A DNA stretch of 64,000 nt, taken from the NCBI GenBank assembly GCA_009760855.2, contig WPIO01000088.1, positions 1-64,000 of the forward strand, given 5' to 3'. Positions 12,170 to 24,169 of this stretch are shown here, piece after piece. The stretch comes from Cristatella mucedo. Lineage: Eukaryota > Bryozoa > Phylactolaemata > Cristatellidae. The position numbers were made by a program, and so were the translations under genes. The notes under the pieces are model-generated. The model was not told where the DNA came from. It did not search any database and worked only from the letters and a program-made list of their open reading frames with translations. Within the stretch, counting starts at the first letter, position 1. Every line of letters begins with the position of its first letter.

Positions 12170-12885
12170 AACTTTTAAGACTTAAACTGCCCTTTGCTAA
12201 GACAAAGCTTTGTAAAGTTAATTGATAGCTCGTAACGCCTTAGCAAAAACAAGGCAATACTCACGTCTCTGAGAAGTTCTACTGTTAGTATAGGAAAAGT
12301 TCTAATTGAAAGAAACTCAGCTGAAGCTGCGGCTTAGCAAACATACAACCCAATCAAGGGTGTACATATCACCCTTTGGCAGGATTAGTCCAAAAAGTAT
12401 TTTAGATATTCGGTCACGGAGTGTGCGACAGGGAAAATCTTTGGACTTGGTCCATTGCAAATCGTTCCCCGGACCCTTTTTCAGGCATGAGGCCGACTAC
12501 GGACTCATTTACTTGTAGTTGTCAGCCTTCGCTTTTTCAGCCAATATCTGCACTTATGGCAAGCCAGCTGATTTCCTTTCATGCAGCCCCATCTCAATAT
12601 GAACAGTGTTGCCGCTCGTTGCAGACTGGGTTTTGAAGCTGGATCCTAGCACGAAATCAAAGGTATGATGGGTTCACTGAGCTGCTTTTGATCCGAGCTC
12701 GCACGTTTGCAGAACGGCTCGGTTTCTGCAGTAGCTGGCGGGGGTGGCTCGTCAGTCAGTGCCTCCGTCATTTTATGCTGCAGGGAAATAGTAAAATCAC
12801 GGCTGAACACAACAGGGAGGTAAGATTAGCAAATTTAAAACTGACTTTCCATGCTTGACGTAGTTGGCACCGATCGAGATACCCT
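12170..12885. repeat. Repeat R1, copy 1
   Basis: About 700 bp collinear with 30,800-31,515 in the same orientation. Landmarks are 'agaagttctact' (about 12,271 and 30,907), 'tggtccatwgcaaa' (about 12,448 and 31,087), 'cggacccttttt', 'gttgtcagccttc' and 'tttatggcaagccag'. The strand of function is unknown. There is no ORF, no LTR ends and no tail. It is not part of LINE-A or LINE-B as seen elsewhere in the window. Confidence 0.7.
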
Positions 12886-13019
12886 GTGCTTATCCGACTC
12901 GGTCTGCGATATGGTACACAATAATTTATGTATTGACCAATTTACATGTAGTATCTCTGTCTAAAAGGTCCCAACTTGTTAGTAATGCTGCGAAATGAAA
13001 TTAGTCGGAACTTACTGTA

Positions 13020-15350
13020 CATCTGACGAAGCCTAGTTAAGGGAAGTCTACTTTGTAACGGAACACCTAGAGTGTGAGCTGATGCTGCAGGATGTGGTAT
13101 TGATGATCCAATTTTGACAGATACCTTTCCTATCTCTGAGTCACGCCTGGTTTGCTATCTCTATAATGATAGATTTATCGAAATGCATTTGATGAAACGT
13201 TGTTTACAATAATATGTGGATGTCAGCAATACCTGCAGCAAGGAAGTTGAGGAAATGTAATGTGCTGAAGTGCTGGGAGTGATTGCAGCAAAGATACTAA
13301 GGAGTGTCATCTGCATTGATGAGAGAGACTAAATTGTGTTTAGCCAGCAGGTAGGCAAACGGGATATTTTAACTGTAAAAAGAAGTGAAAAGATCACAGA
13401 ATCCTAAGAAACCTCTACTTAAACGGTTCCTCGGTAATTTCTTTTTCTTCGCCACTTGACTTTAAAGTCGCAGCATCACTTTAAAGTCTCGTTATGAGGT
13501 AACACTAGAACCGCTGTAGCTCGGTGTTAGTGACGCCAAGGAGACAAGAGGTGGTCAAGAATTACTTCAGGATTGAGTCAACCAAGCGATGCAGAAACTT
13601 GAAGCACAAGGGGGCGTGGAGACTTTACCTGCTTACCTTAGAATGTCGTTATAAACCGAAAGTGCTGTCGAATCTGTTGATTAAACATTAGCTCTAAAAA
13701 CAGATGTGCAATTCCTTGCTATATTTGAAGTCTAAATATGAAGTTTCATCTACAATGCTACTGACAGTTGCAATGCCTTCGATGGAAACTGGGAAATGGA
13801 GACTAAGAGGACGTTTCTCAGGTTTTTCCGATCAACCACTAGTTTCTCAATTACCAACTTTAATACTTCCCTTTTCAAAAAAGGTGTCCGTACACGACAT
13901 GAGACTAAGAACACGTGTGCATTTGTTAAGCATGGCATCAGCAGCAAATCATTTGGCTGTAGAAGTATATAACAATGGGATAGAGGTTTAGAAGGCAAGT
14001 GCTGTTTACGAGGGGAATTTCAAGATGAGCCCACTAGTCGCTTCCTTATAGTTAGACATTGAGTTAGAGTCCGGTACTGAGTGACATGAGTCCCATGTTG
14101 ATGCTATTGAAGTACAGTTCCGTAAGGGATTCTGCGAACCTTGTGGATTAACGCTGTGATCATGATCTTGCTGGAAAGGAAGCTGTAGAGGAAATTAGCT
14201 AGATAATTACAGGTTACATTCACTTTACAAGAAGCTGACATCGTACCGGCTAAGAATATTGTTGGTCATGTAAACCGGCATCTTTAGGTTGTACATGTGT
14301 AACCTAATAATACATTGTTAGAAGCTTGACTTGGCCTTTGCTAAATTTGATCGGTATCACATACCATAGTCTTCGCGCGCCTTCAGATTGACCATAAGTA
14401 CCGATCTTGTATCTGCTTTTACAGGCTTGTGCTTAATAGACTATGCCATTTTAATGTCTGTGGTAAACCACTGACCGACTGGGAAAAATTGAATATACTG
14501 CTTTGTCTGAAGTTTAAACTCATCGAGCATGTCGGTACGTGCTTCGCGAAAACATTACTCAACCATGACAGGTCGGAGGTCATTGAGAAACGACTTTATC
14601 GCTCAGACTGCATCGACCTCGATGGCCCTGAGGTTTTTATATTCGTAGGGGGTTTTTAATGTAGAGCCTGGCCGATGCTGTAGACTGAATGAGAGTCGCG
14701 TGTGATCAGATGAGCAGATATTAGTAATGATAGGTGACGATAGTGTAGACTAGTGGGCGAATATTTGATCGATCGTGTCACCCTTGTTTGGAGTACGGTC
14801 CTTCCCGAGAGCAACAAGATTTATTGAGTTTGCCATTGTGGGACATTCGGCGCTTCAAGCATCGGCTAAGATATGAAAAGGAATGTAAACTTTATGAGTA
14901 ATATGTGGAGATTCACGTCTCTGACACAAACTAAAACTAGTTGACCAAACTAAAATTAGTTGTGAGAAATCAGAGATAAAAGAGGAATTTATACTATTGG
15001 CGATATACTTGTTCCCCCTTTTTGCAGCTTATTGTCAGCGAGAATCGAAACATGTGATGGGACATACTGCTTCGAGAAAGACTTTGAAGGAGATTATTTG
15101 GAGGAGGAACACGCTAAAATGGTGACTGATTTACAAATGGTCATCGGTTCAGGGGTATAGAATGAGGAGAAGCCTAACATGTTGGCATAGTTTTGGTTGA
15201 ATGGTTGGTATATTGCAGCCAAGTCTGTGTCTAAGCAAACAGATCGAGATTGCCTTATGTAATCATGTCATGTGGTATAAGATATTCAATGCACATTGAG
15301 CAAGAATTCCAAAGACATGCCTCAAGATGTGCCATCAGGGTCACAGCCGG
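13020..15350 (-). mobile_element. LINE-A relative, reverse transcriptase plus endonuclease, decayed
   Basis: The minus-strand element is collinear with about 32,390-34,560 of the reference LINE-A. Landmarks include a decayed 'PFLKR...FPSKAL' reverse-transcriptase segment (about 13,750-13,900), 'cttggcctttgctaa' at about 14,330 (compare 33,655), 'gagaaatcagagataaa' at about 14,965 (compare 34,180, endonuclease domain) and 'gaattccaaagacatgcctcaag' near 15,305 (compare 34,525, start of the endonuclease). The frame is broken throughout. It resembles the copy at 37.3-38.6 kb more than the reference copy, so it may be a subfamily. No 3' end is visible. Confidence 0.65.
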
Positions 15351-15924
15351 TCTTACGACAACTAATCATGAATGTGCAATGCACCGCTCTGTGCAGTTTT
15401 TTGGAGTAGATCAAAACAATCCTTAGATAACTGAGCTAGCCAAGCCTCTGTCCGCCTCGTTTCCTTTGCCTAAGTTTTCAATGAGATATTTTTCATTGAC
15501 GGATGCTGACAATAGCATCCTCAACCAGAGTTGCATTTAAAAACGTAAGCAAAATCGAATAAGTGGATACTAGCTATATGTTAATACTGCTGCAGCCCCT
15601 AATGGCTCCTGCATCAACAGAAAAAGGCTGCAACTACTTGCATTTCATAATTATCACAAACAAATCTGGCACCTCGTTAGTTTAGCTCGCATTTTAATAG
15701 CCGAAATTGAAAAAAAGGAAAACGTTTGTGCAAGGAAGCGTCTGAATTATCTATACTTATTGTATCCTATCCGAATTTAGGCGATATCTCGAGGTGTTGT
15801 GAAGGCGGTGACTGCTTAAAGCTCGTGCTATCTGCATTGCGATGCCCCCATGTTTCCCGAATATCTGCACTGGCTAATCATCTCAGCTCATTGGCTTCAA
15901 GGCCATATCACAAGTTTAGATAAA
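15351..15924. other. Unassigned stretch
   Basis: No gene or repeat recognised on either strand. Confidence 0.4.
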
Positions 15925-16052
15925 ATATGATTCATTCGTCGAGTACCCTAAGCGAACTTAATCTCTATTCATGGGCTTCGCATATGCCACAAAGCTCGAG
16001 CCCAGGACCTCGGCAATATCTCAGTCGACAAGAGCACCTTAAACACTGGCGA
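15925..16052 (-). mobile_element. SINE-1 (tRNA head with LINE-A-like tail)
   Basis: Aligns without large gaps to 59,462-59,612. Both have, on the plus strand, 'atgattcatt', 'aatctctattc', a 'catatgc' block, then 'gctcgagccca', 'gacctc' and a tRNA-like body ending 'gctgg' or 'actgg'. Read on the minus strand, the tRNA-like head comes first and the tail resembles the LINE-A 3' end. It is decayed, and box A is poor in this copy. Confidence 0.6.
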
Positions 16053-17281
16053 GGCATTTCTATGCATCCCGTTTTACTTGGTCCAACTGACGTCTCAGTA
16101 ATATTTAGTCCTCGACACATCCTTGTACCAACAATTTCTTCATCGCCTGTTTGTTAAGCTGAGCCTCTTTCCAAATTCATGTACTTTAGGAGGACCTGTT
16201 TTTTTGCTGCAACTCACTTAAATTTCATTTGCTCCTACTCACGCTAAACTCTGCACTTACGACATCAGTTCACACGTCGACATTAAAAACCGACTGGAAT
16301 TCCCACCTGTTCCCTGTACTACGATTAGTTTGCATTAAACTTCCTGATTATGCACACTGCAATTCTAGAGTGACTATTAACAGCCCGTTTCTAATATTAC
16401 TAACGATGAGACATTAGTATATTACCCAAGTAATCATTGTCTCTGTATGGGCTTTCGTGTGCAGCAAGGTAAGAAAGCGAATTGAGCAGGTGTAGCATCC
16501 ACAGTATCTGAGCCCATAAGCACTCAATGCACAAGTCGTGTGGCCACAGTAGTTGCTGCAAGCACCATGAGTTTTTCATTTTTTCGAAAATGTCGTCAAA
16601 TCAGAGATGTCGTGACTGGAGTCAAAAATTAGTTCCAGCCTTTATTTGCCTATGAACTAAAGGTATGGTCACACGAGGATTAGAGGACTCTTAGGGGAAG
16701 TGAGAGTGTTTTGAGTGAGTAGAGAAGGTGGTTTTATGCACTGATTGAATAGGAAACCACCCCTATTGATAGGTGGGTGAATAAGAATAGAGGAACGTAA
16801 ACATCGGTGGAAAAACCTGGAAAAGGAGCCGACAGTCTGTTAGACGGGTTGCCAGTGCAGGATGTGGAAAGATGTGGTGCAACAGGGAGACCACGATGTT
16901 CACAACGGACAAGCCTGGATGCAGAATTTTGCACAGATTGTTAGCGGTTTCTTTCGCAAGCTACGAGACCCGAGAAGAGTCAGTTACAAATCTCCCAATG
17001 CTCGGACCAGCATAGAAAAAGTGTCCTCCCCCTTGTCCAAGCAAGCCCAATTCTCTGAACTGTTACATAACCAGAAGTACACACACTTGACTGGGGAGTT
17101 GATTAGGTAATTAATTAAATTAAATTAGGTTGATTAGCTTTTGAATGGTGACTTTGAAACTGAACACCCGATTATTTTCTTTTTCATTAACCCGGGACAT
17201 ATTCTTGCAGAGCTCATTTACAAGTTAAATTTCCTCCGGATGCAATGCTTTAGAAAGACGTATTTTTACAAGTATATACTG

Positions 17282-17282
<1 letters not shown>
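16053..17282. other. Unassigned stretch
   Basis: No supported gene. Short ORFs near 16,734-17,110 overlap on both strands and have no recognisable domain. Confidence 0.4.

Positions 17283-17357
<75 letters not shown>
17283..17357. repeat. (CA)n(TA)n microsatellite
   Basis: About fifteen CA units run directly into about eighteen TA units. The apparent ORFs across it (HTHTHT, IYIYIY) are artefacts. Confidence 0.97.
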
Positions 17358-17359
<2 letters not shown>

Positions 17360-17584
17360 ACTATATACGTGATACAAGTTTGCACGTCCAATATATGAGG
17401 AGGAAGTTTTGCGGTAACTCATGCCGTGCGTTTCAGCTTGCCACTCGATACCGGGTGGGTGAAAAGGGCAGTCTCCAAGTGGTTATCGTATTTTCCGTTT
17501 CATTTCACGGGAAAGATCAACTCGCCGTGCGGGTCTTCTGAGTCTGTTAGCTGGACTTTTTGTGAATGTTAACAACCTGTAGCC

Positions 17585-18045
17585 CGCCACGGCTTGGCTC
17601 CTTCCCACCTAGCTGAACTGCTGCATCAGTTTCAGCCTGTTCGTGTACTGAGGTCCTGTGTGGACAATAATTTAGCTGTCCCATTCCTCCGCTTTAAGAC
17701 AGTTGGCGACAGGAGCTTTAGCTCTGCAGGTCCTAGACTGTGTAACTCACTTCCACAATTCTTACGCAACGACATCTACTCTCCAACTGCCGACTATGGC
17801 GCATCTTTTTCAGCGCACCTGAACTGCTACTTCTATGCTACTCACTACCTCAACTGCTCTCCTGACTCTGCTATGCTTCCCACTTTCTCTTTGTTGCTTG
17901 AGACGAAGTCTGTTGGCTACCGAATGCGTACCGAAAGCCGCTTAGGCTGTGAGTGCACTATATAAAACTCACCTGCGTAACACCCTCATGGTCTTTGTGA
18001 CTATGTGGAGTTACAGACGGAGATACATTACATTACATTACATAG
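17585..18045 (+). mobile_element. LINE-B 3' end (CR1/L2-like) with ACATT-repeat tail
   Basis: Contains the C-terminus of a non-LTR reverse-transcriptase ORF, a short 3' UTR (about 17,966-18,020) with 'ggtctttgtgactatgtgg' and 'acagacggagatac', then ATTAC repeats (about 18,022-18,042). The same end occurs in SINE-2 and in other LINE-B pieces here. It differs from LINE-A, which ends in ATT repeats. Confidence 0.8.
17594..17965 (+). pseudogene. LINE-B ORF C-terminal fragment
   Basis: A 123-codon open frame. The first part (APSHLAELLHQF..., then KTVGDRSFSSAGPRL and NSLPQFLRND) is the familiar C-terminal block of CR1/L2-type LINE polyproteins, where the consensus reads roughly 'GDRSFS..AP.LWNSLP..LR'. 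It lies downstream of the reverse-transcriptase domain, and its role is poorly understood. The catalytic domains are missing because the copy is 5'-truncated. It probably came from reverse transcription that stopped early. The open frame beyond the block is 3' UTR read by chance. Confidence 0.75.
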
Positions 18046-19724
18046 TAGCTAAGGAATGGTGGTTGTGGGAGGGGTGGCGTTGAATGGGTGCCTGTGAATG
18101 AACCACCTGTTTCGCCACAGTTTGATATTAGGTTGACCTATTAGAAGCTTATCAGGCGGGTGCGTGCTATTACCGAAACCAGCTCAAATGAAGCGAGAAA
18201 TCGTCCGAAATTGGAAAACTCTGATGCGAAACTCTCACTCGGTCGTTGTAGCTTTAAGGAGTCGGGTGTGGATTTTAAGTCGATTACACGGTACTATTGA
18301 TTAGGCATGGCAGCAAATCTTGTGCAATAGGGGAATGGCATTGTAGAGAAGTCCTCGGCAGTTGACTGCTGCCGCGACACGGACAGTAGATTAAGGCCAC
18401 GGCCTGCGTGACCTTTGGCTCGACCGCCAGGAGCCCAGAGATTGTGCATTGAACCTGCATAGCAGTCTTCTCGTTTGATGCCTGCTCGCTTCTTGTGCGC
18501 TCTTGCTGCGTCATTTAAGTGCAAATTTAGCGTCTTGCCCGTCTGTATACGGGCAGCTTCTATTTCTAAGACTTCCCTCCTTCGCTCACCAAGCCTTGTC
18601 GAGTAATGCTCCAACTATGCTGTCGTCAGTACGTGAGGTACACAAGATAGCCGCATTTGATGTTTTAGTCACTTTGGGTAGAAATGTTGTGCTTCGCCTC
18701 AAGCAATCGATTATGAGCGCGGGTTTTCTGTTAGCTATGCCGTTCGCTTATCACGCGGAACTGTGGCTTATGGTCGGAAATGCATTTTAAGCTAGATAGA
18801 GAAGGCTTCGCAGGAGTCTTCAGTGTGGATGCCGCACTTTATCCTATAGGTCGGACAAGAAATCCTTGGATATATAAACTCATTCTTCTAACTTAAATAA
18901 TCGTTCTTGTATTAATGCAACAATAGCAGACAGTAGATTTAGAAACGCCAAGCTAGTTTAAACCTGCAACCGTCATATTATTACAGATCAGTGCCAACTG
19001 GCAAGACAAGTCTCCTGTTTAAATGGCGAGCCGCCTTCAATTGCGTCTCAAAACATACACGATCCAACAATCCTATTACAAGCGTATTGCATTTGTTTAT
19101 AGAGTGAAAAATGCCATCCGGCATTCATTTAAGTGGAGAAATCCGTGCATCTGGAAGACGGGGAAAATAGAAGCAACCAACAACTTTCCGATGAAATTGT
19201 CTGCAGACTCGAAGTTAAATGCCAAAGTGGAAATTAAAACAGTCGTACGGCGAGCACTCGGCCGTCATCAGAAGAAAAGAGGAACAGATGCTGCCTCCTC
19301 GATGTCGACGGTGACCGGCGTGACTCTGCCAACAGTGACAATACAAAATTAAAAGGAATGCAATAGTGCGACGGATAAATGTAGGATACATTGATTGTAA
19401 TTCCGACTTGCTCTGATGTCGATGTCTAGTAGATTTGTGCAGGATTTTAGATAGCAGAGCATAGCTGTGATGTTTGGCTTATATAAAAAGCTTAGTATTG
19501 AAGGCTCCTCATGTATTTTGGTATGATATGGAGATGCAAGCGTCTTTCAGTATCTTTCCCTTGCTATTCGGGACGTAATCATATAATTAGTGATGGGAAT
19601 AAATTTACATTTGCAAAGCACTGTCAGAAAACTATTACTGTATAGGCAGTCTACAGGTGCACTCGAGGGAGCCTGATCAAATTGTCAATGAAAATATTCT
19701 CAATGTCAATAATCGTAATATAGG
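18046..19724. other. Unassigned stretch
   Basis: A moderately GC-rich pocket lies at 18,290-18,620. A 109-codon Lys/Arg-rich open frame lies at 19,023-19,352 on the plus strand, with no domain I recognise and no splice evidence. I do not call a gene. Confidence 0.4.
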
Positions 19725-20755
19725 AATATATTATTAATAATTATTATTATAATTTGATAAGGTGCCTTCAGAGAACTCAATCTCTCTTACGCACTGTGCA
19801 TGCGATGGAAAAGAAGCACGATTGAATGGTTAGTGGAAGCGTTCTCGATGACAACAAGCCTAACATGGTTAGAGGTGACGTGCACTTGGTCAGCATTTAA
19901 ACATGTTTACTGGCAGTACGCATAGCCTCAGCACGCCTAAGCATGAAAAAAAGAATCACATCGACCCACTAAATTCTATGATAAATAGATGCAATTTAAT
20001 TTCTTTTTAAATCTACTGAAGTCAGGGGATGTTGTGTTGCAAGTCGAAATTGAGTTCCAGGGTTGGCGAGCATACAATCTAAAAGCACGGTCTGTCTTAA
20101 AAGAATTGGATGCACTACGCATAGTTTTAAAACATAATAAATGATTTAGCGCGGCTTGCACAATCTAAGCATGCACAGTCCCTTGCAAGACTTACCACAA
20201 ATATCGACACTATGCGGTGACCAGCAGATTGCAATTGGAGCTTCTTTTTTCAATCCGTCAAGTTTACATGCCATCGATTAAAGAGAGTCACGAGGGAGTT
20301 TGAGGCTACGGAAGAATACCATCTAAAATGGCAGTCTCCAAAGGATCAGAGACTCATACGAAATATAGCTTTATGATGTTTCCTAAGAAAAGCGGCTTGC
20401 GTGATTTCCAGCCTAATGAGGAGTAGTACTGTTAAGCTGTCCGGAGCCAGAGGATGAATTGATCCAAAAATTGTTTGACAGAGCCTTGAATTCGATGCCC
20501 TGCTTAGTTTGAAGCCGGTGCAATTGGACGAGAACGGGTGTGGTTTGGCAGTTAAGACGCTCACGACCGACTAGCCCAGCTGCACTGTTGTGCTAACTGT
20601 AAGCTCCTGTTGTCTCTGGTAGGTACACAAGCTAGAAGTGGGTTTAAAAGAGTTGAGATGAGTTTAAAGAAATGCTTACACAAATTTACATATATATTCT
20701 TTTCTAATCAAGCCCGAATGTTAGTAATGTTTCGTAGCTGATGCTGTCATCCATT
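19725..20755 (-). mobile_element. LINE-A fragment, 3' end and C-terminal part
   Basis: Starts with ATT repeats and 'ttgataaggtgccttcagagaactcaatctc' (here split: the LINE-A terminal block on the minus strand). It continues with 'catggttagaggtgac', 'ctttttaaat' and 'gagttccaggg' as in 44,165-44,790, and ends near 20,745 at sequence matching 32,330-32,355. It is decayed, with an extra insertion of about 150-200 bp around 20,165-20,340. Confidence 0.65.
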
Positions 20756-21574
20756 GAAAAAGTATTAACGCTGCTAGTCGTTATGACCAGCTGTGAGAGA
20801 TTAATTAGTAAGTAAAAATTACTAGACTTTGACCTAAAGGTTTGTAATTACCTGGTCTCTGTCTGGTAAAGTTTAGAGTTAAAGTAAAGTTTATGTCTGG
20901 TAAAATTTAGAGATTAGTTTAAAGTTCTTTAGATTCTTGTGGTCATTCGGACAATGAAGCTGTTTCGGTAGTCGCCGACTTAGGTGTTCCCCCAGATATT
21001 ACAAAGGTTAGAGCGAGCGACAGGGTTTGAAGAAACGGCTCGATGTTTGTTCAACCGGGAATAAAGCTGGCGGCGACTACTACTGTTTCTGTCATTCCGT
21101 TGCCACCTCAACGTGCTCTGCTAGGCGTTCCATAGAGCAGAAACCGGCAAGCGTCGGCCTTTCATGCATCGTCCTACGTGCTGTTAGAGGTGCAAACGAT
21201 GACACAACCAGGGCCCGCCCAGCAGCTGATGTAGACTTTCAACTGCTCGTGAGCCCCTTGCATATCGCCGATGCACATCCTGGAGGCTGCCAAGTACGAC
21301 GCTGTTGCACTAGCGAAATGCACAATGCCAGACCACTGGGAGGCAAACAAGTTGACTTTACTAAACACGCGCTCCAACCGATTTAAAACAAGCACGAAAC
21401 CTTCTGATCTCGGCATTACGGAATCTCCGGTATGCCTTGGATCGCTTGCTGTAGTTTCTACCCGAGTACTGACCTGCAACAGCCCAGCAAAAAGCGTGTG
21501 AACAAAAGTGCAGGCTGGGGAAAGCTACCAAGCAGACCTGAATTACATTTCAGTGGTTTATCGCCGTCGGTTTA
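20756..21574. other. Unassigned stretch
   Basis: Holds a small direct repeat ('ggtaaagtttagag' at about 20,865 and 'ggtaaaatttagag' at about 20,899). Overlapping ORFs on both strands at 21,027-21,500 have no recognisable domain. Confidence 0.4.
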
Positions 21575-21586
21575 AACACACACACA

Positions 21587-21676
<90 letters not shown>
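21575..21676. repeat. (CA)n(TA)n microsatellite
   Basis: About 85 bp of CA repeat with one CC interruption, followed by TA repeat. It lies directly beside a LINE-A 3' end. Confidence 0.97.
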
Positions 21677-21689
21677 CAGCTTTTGTTTA

Positions 21690-21782
21690 GATAGGCATTC
21701 TTACAGCAAATGTAAAGCGCCTAGAGAGAGATTAAGTTCTCTGAGGGCGCTTTATCAAGTGAATTATTATTATTATTCTGGC
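21690..21782 (+). mobile_element. LINE-A 3' end, severely truncated
   Basis: The cleanest copy of the LINE-A terminus: 'gcaaatgtaaagcgcctag', 'gagagattaagttctctgag', 'ggcgctttatcaagtg', then ATT repeats. Less than 100 bp remain. Confidence 0.85.
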
Positions 21783-21964
21783 TTCCAGATCAGCCTAGCC
21801 CATTAGAAAGAGAGAGAAAGAAAAAATGGCGTCGAGCCAGAGAAAGGCAGAGTTGAAGACTGGGAGCTAAACGAAGGAAGAGAGGAGAGAAAGAGATAGA
21901 GGTAAACAAGGAAGTGCTTCACTTGCTAATATTCCGGCAGCAGCTACTGAACTCCGAAGCTGTT

Positions 21965-22012
21965 TCCGGACGTCCGGTCCGTTTATAACTCTACAAAACC
22001 ATAAAGACTGGG
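21965..22012 (-). mobile_element. LINE-B-type 3' tail, weak
   Basis: On the minus strand 'agtctttatggttttgtagag' (split here) and 'ttataaacgga' resemble the LINE-B and SINE-2 tail at 43,610-43,650. The upstream body is not recognised. Confidence 0.4.
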
Positions 22013-23278
22013 TTGATTTTACTACGGAGAGTTTTGCGTGTTCCACTAAGAGCCCAAGTAGCTGCAGCAACACATTTTGTAGTCAATAAACAATATTGCA
22101 TGCAGCAAAGAGAGATTGAAAAACATGTCTGATTCAATAGAAAAGTAGAGGTAGTGAGCAGCATATAAGTAAATAACCTCTGGATTGGAATTAAAACTGA
22201 TCGTGTTATTTGCGCCGCTCCCAGTCGATAGCTTGGGACAACTGTGCAACGACAAACGGATGTACCCTGTCGCTGGTTTTATTACCAGTATATCCCCCTC
22301 AGGTGTTGCCCCTGGAATGAGAGTGTAACCTTTGTCAACCATAGTCGACGGCTTATACGCCTCATTTCACCTTGATATGATGACAGTTGTGCAAATGCAT
22401 TAACAACCAGATATTTTGCTTAAATACTCTCATCCACTCAGAAATATATGACGCCCATCAGGTGTAACCTCAGAGGTCACTTTAATTTGCATTACCGGGT
22501 TTGGGCGACAGCCAGTTCAAGTATTTATAGGACGCGAAAATGTAAATAGGTTCCTTTGAATTAGCATAGGGTCCTCTGAGTTCCTCTGAGAATCATTCGG
22601 TTAGGTTGAGTCTCTACGATCCGCCTGAAGTCCGCCTCTGCCCAGCACTGCTGCTGAAAGGAATGGATAAGTCAGTGTTATGTGCTTGGAGCGCATTTGA
22701 CAAGACTTCTTGCATTCCACACAGGCTTTCTCAAGCTGCAGCATTGATAAGTTCTCGTCGCCAGTATGTCCAGGTTCTAACTGCTGCTGTAGAGTCTCGC
22801 ACGCTTGATCGGCTGCTGCCGCTGCCTCGGCGTCGCCGAGACTTGGCTGGTGGGCAGCTCTACGGCCTCTCTCGGCCGCTCTGCGCCAGCGGCGTCGTGT
22901 GCGAATGATTATGCGACGCCTAAAGCGCTTTGCTCTGCAGAGCGCTCGCCACGACGCCCGCCTGGAGGCTGCTCTCTCTGCATGGCGGTCTGCGCCGGAA
23001 CGAATTCCGGAAGAAAATTGGCATGGTAGTATTCGCTTTCTCGCTACTAATAGCAACATTTTGGTCTTGCAAATGAAGCTTACCAACTTCAAGTCATCAC
23101 TGTTCCCCGAGGAGATATAAGCAAGGCCGGATAAGGATTTCCGTTATTCATAACGAAAAGTATTTGTAATGTAAGTGTTAAATGTACCAGTGAGGAAAAT
23201 CTCGATAGATTAATTAAAAGATATAGTTTTACCTGGGCTAGGTTCGGTTGGCTGCGACAGGACCATTGTAATGTGGTA
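22013..23278. other. Unassigned stretch with GC-rich pocket
   Basis: 22,600-23,090 is GC-rich. It contains a 163-codon minus-strand open frame whose middle is Arg/Ala-rich and which has no domain I recognise. GC-rich sequence has few stops, so this is weak evidence for coding. No promoter or splice pattern supports it. Confidence 0.4.
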
Positions 23279-23282
23279 AGGG
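23279..23282. repeat. Target-site duplication AGGG, left
   Basis: AGGG directly outside the left LTR matches AGGG at 30,087-30,090 outside the right LTR. The fifth base on each side is also A if the terminal LTR base is counted. Confidence 0.7.
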
Positions 23283-23802
23283 TGTAACCGAGTTCAAGGG
23301 GCCAGTGGCTAACTCCCACTATGGCTCGCTACTATCGATGTCCGTTCTGGGTCGTTATGCCGGGCCCTCCGGTAACAGTGATTCACGCGTGATCAATCAG
23401 GTACACAACACTTTATATAATACACACGCATGCGCTATACAAGGAGGGTACTAAACAAGCCTACAGAGGAAGGTCCTATACAAGGTAAACTAAAGGGCGC
23501 GGGATGACGCCGCAAGCCCGGACAAACGTGCTAGTGCTCAGTCGGCTTCCACAGTCGCACTGTCGCAGGACTCGTTTTACCAGTACGTACGCCGTCCAAG
23601 ACCCGGCTAGCTGAGTACTCTGTGGTAGACGGAGCGGACGTCCGACACCGTCGGGAGCTTCTGCCGAAAGAGAGCGAGCACGTTGTACCCAGTTTCCGTC
23701 CTCGGAACTCTGGGAGCTGACCCCAGGCTTTACCCTTCCGGGGCAAGGCGACGCCCAGCCCGACATATCAAATGTCAGTGGGTCCGCCTACTCTAGGGTA
23801 CA
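23283..23802 (-). repeat. 3' LTR of the Ty3/gypsy element
   Basis: 520 bp, plus-strand ends TGTAACCGAG...GGGTACA. It aligns to 29,506-30,086 along its whole length. The main difference is the AT insertion in the other LTR. Several CpG sites kept in the 5' LTR are TpG or CpA here. Confidence 0.95.
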
Positions 23803-24169
23803 TATGTCACCATCCGGGGGAAGATGCGTCCTCGCATCTACACCCATCCACTGAGGACATGTCGTCTAACTACCACAGAGGCTCCAAATACACAGCGATG
23901 GCTCATGAGCATTACACCAAGTAACCACGATTACAAATCTATTAGTGCTACGAACTAATCTAAAATGTCCTCAAAGTTATCAGACGATGTCCTTTTCACG
24001 AGGCACGGCCACTCCTGGCGAGTTTCTGGCGAGCTAGCGGTCGCTGTCCTCTGTGGGCATCATCATCATGAGGTGGCCAGACGGTTGCTGTTCGTCGAAG
24101 TCCCAAATGTTCCACAATGCACGTAGACCGGAGTCGAGGTTGACCTAAAATCACAGGAAACACATGGCA
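23803..24169 (-). other. Element 3' untranslated region
   Basis: Lies between the end of the integrase frame and the 3' LTR. No purine-rich tract is obvious next to the LTR, though a purine-rich GGATGGTGA lies about 5-13 bases from it on the minus strand. A short self-complementary stretch (GATGCG...CGCATC) lies near 23,823-23,839. Confidence 0.55.

Noticed and set aside
13704-13991. 95-codon plus-strand open frame as a host gene
   Set aside because: It is the antisense of a decayed LINE reverse-transcriptase segment.
15029-15161. A strong-looking acceptor (CCCCCTTTTTGCAG) followed by an open frame ending in a stop, like a last exon
   Set aside because: The stretch is collinear with the antisense of the LINE-A endonuclease domain (compare 34,225-34,330), so it is decayed LINE sequence and not a host exon.
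22601-23092. 163-codon minus-strand open frame, Arg/Ala-rich
   Set aside because: Located in a GC-rich pocket with few stops. No domain, no splice context, and composition typical of non-coding GC-rich DNA read by chance.
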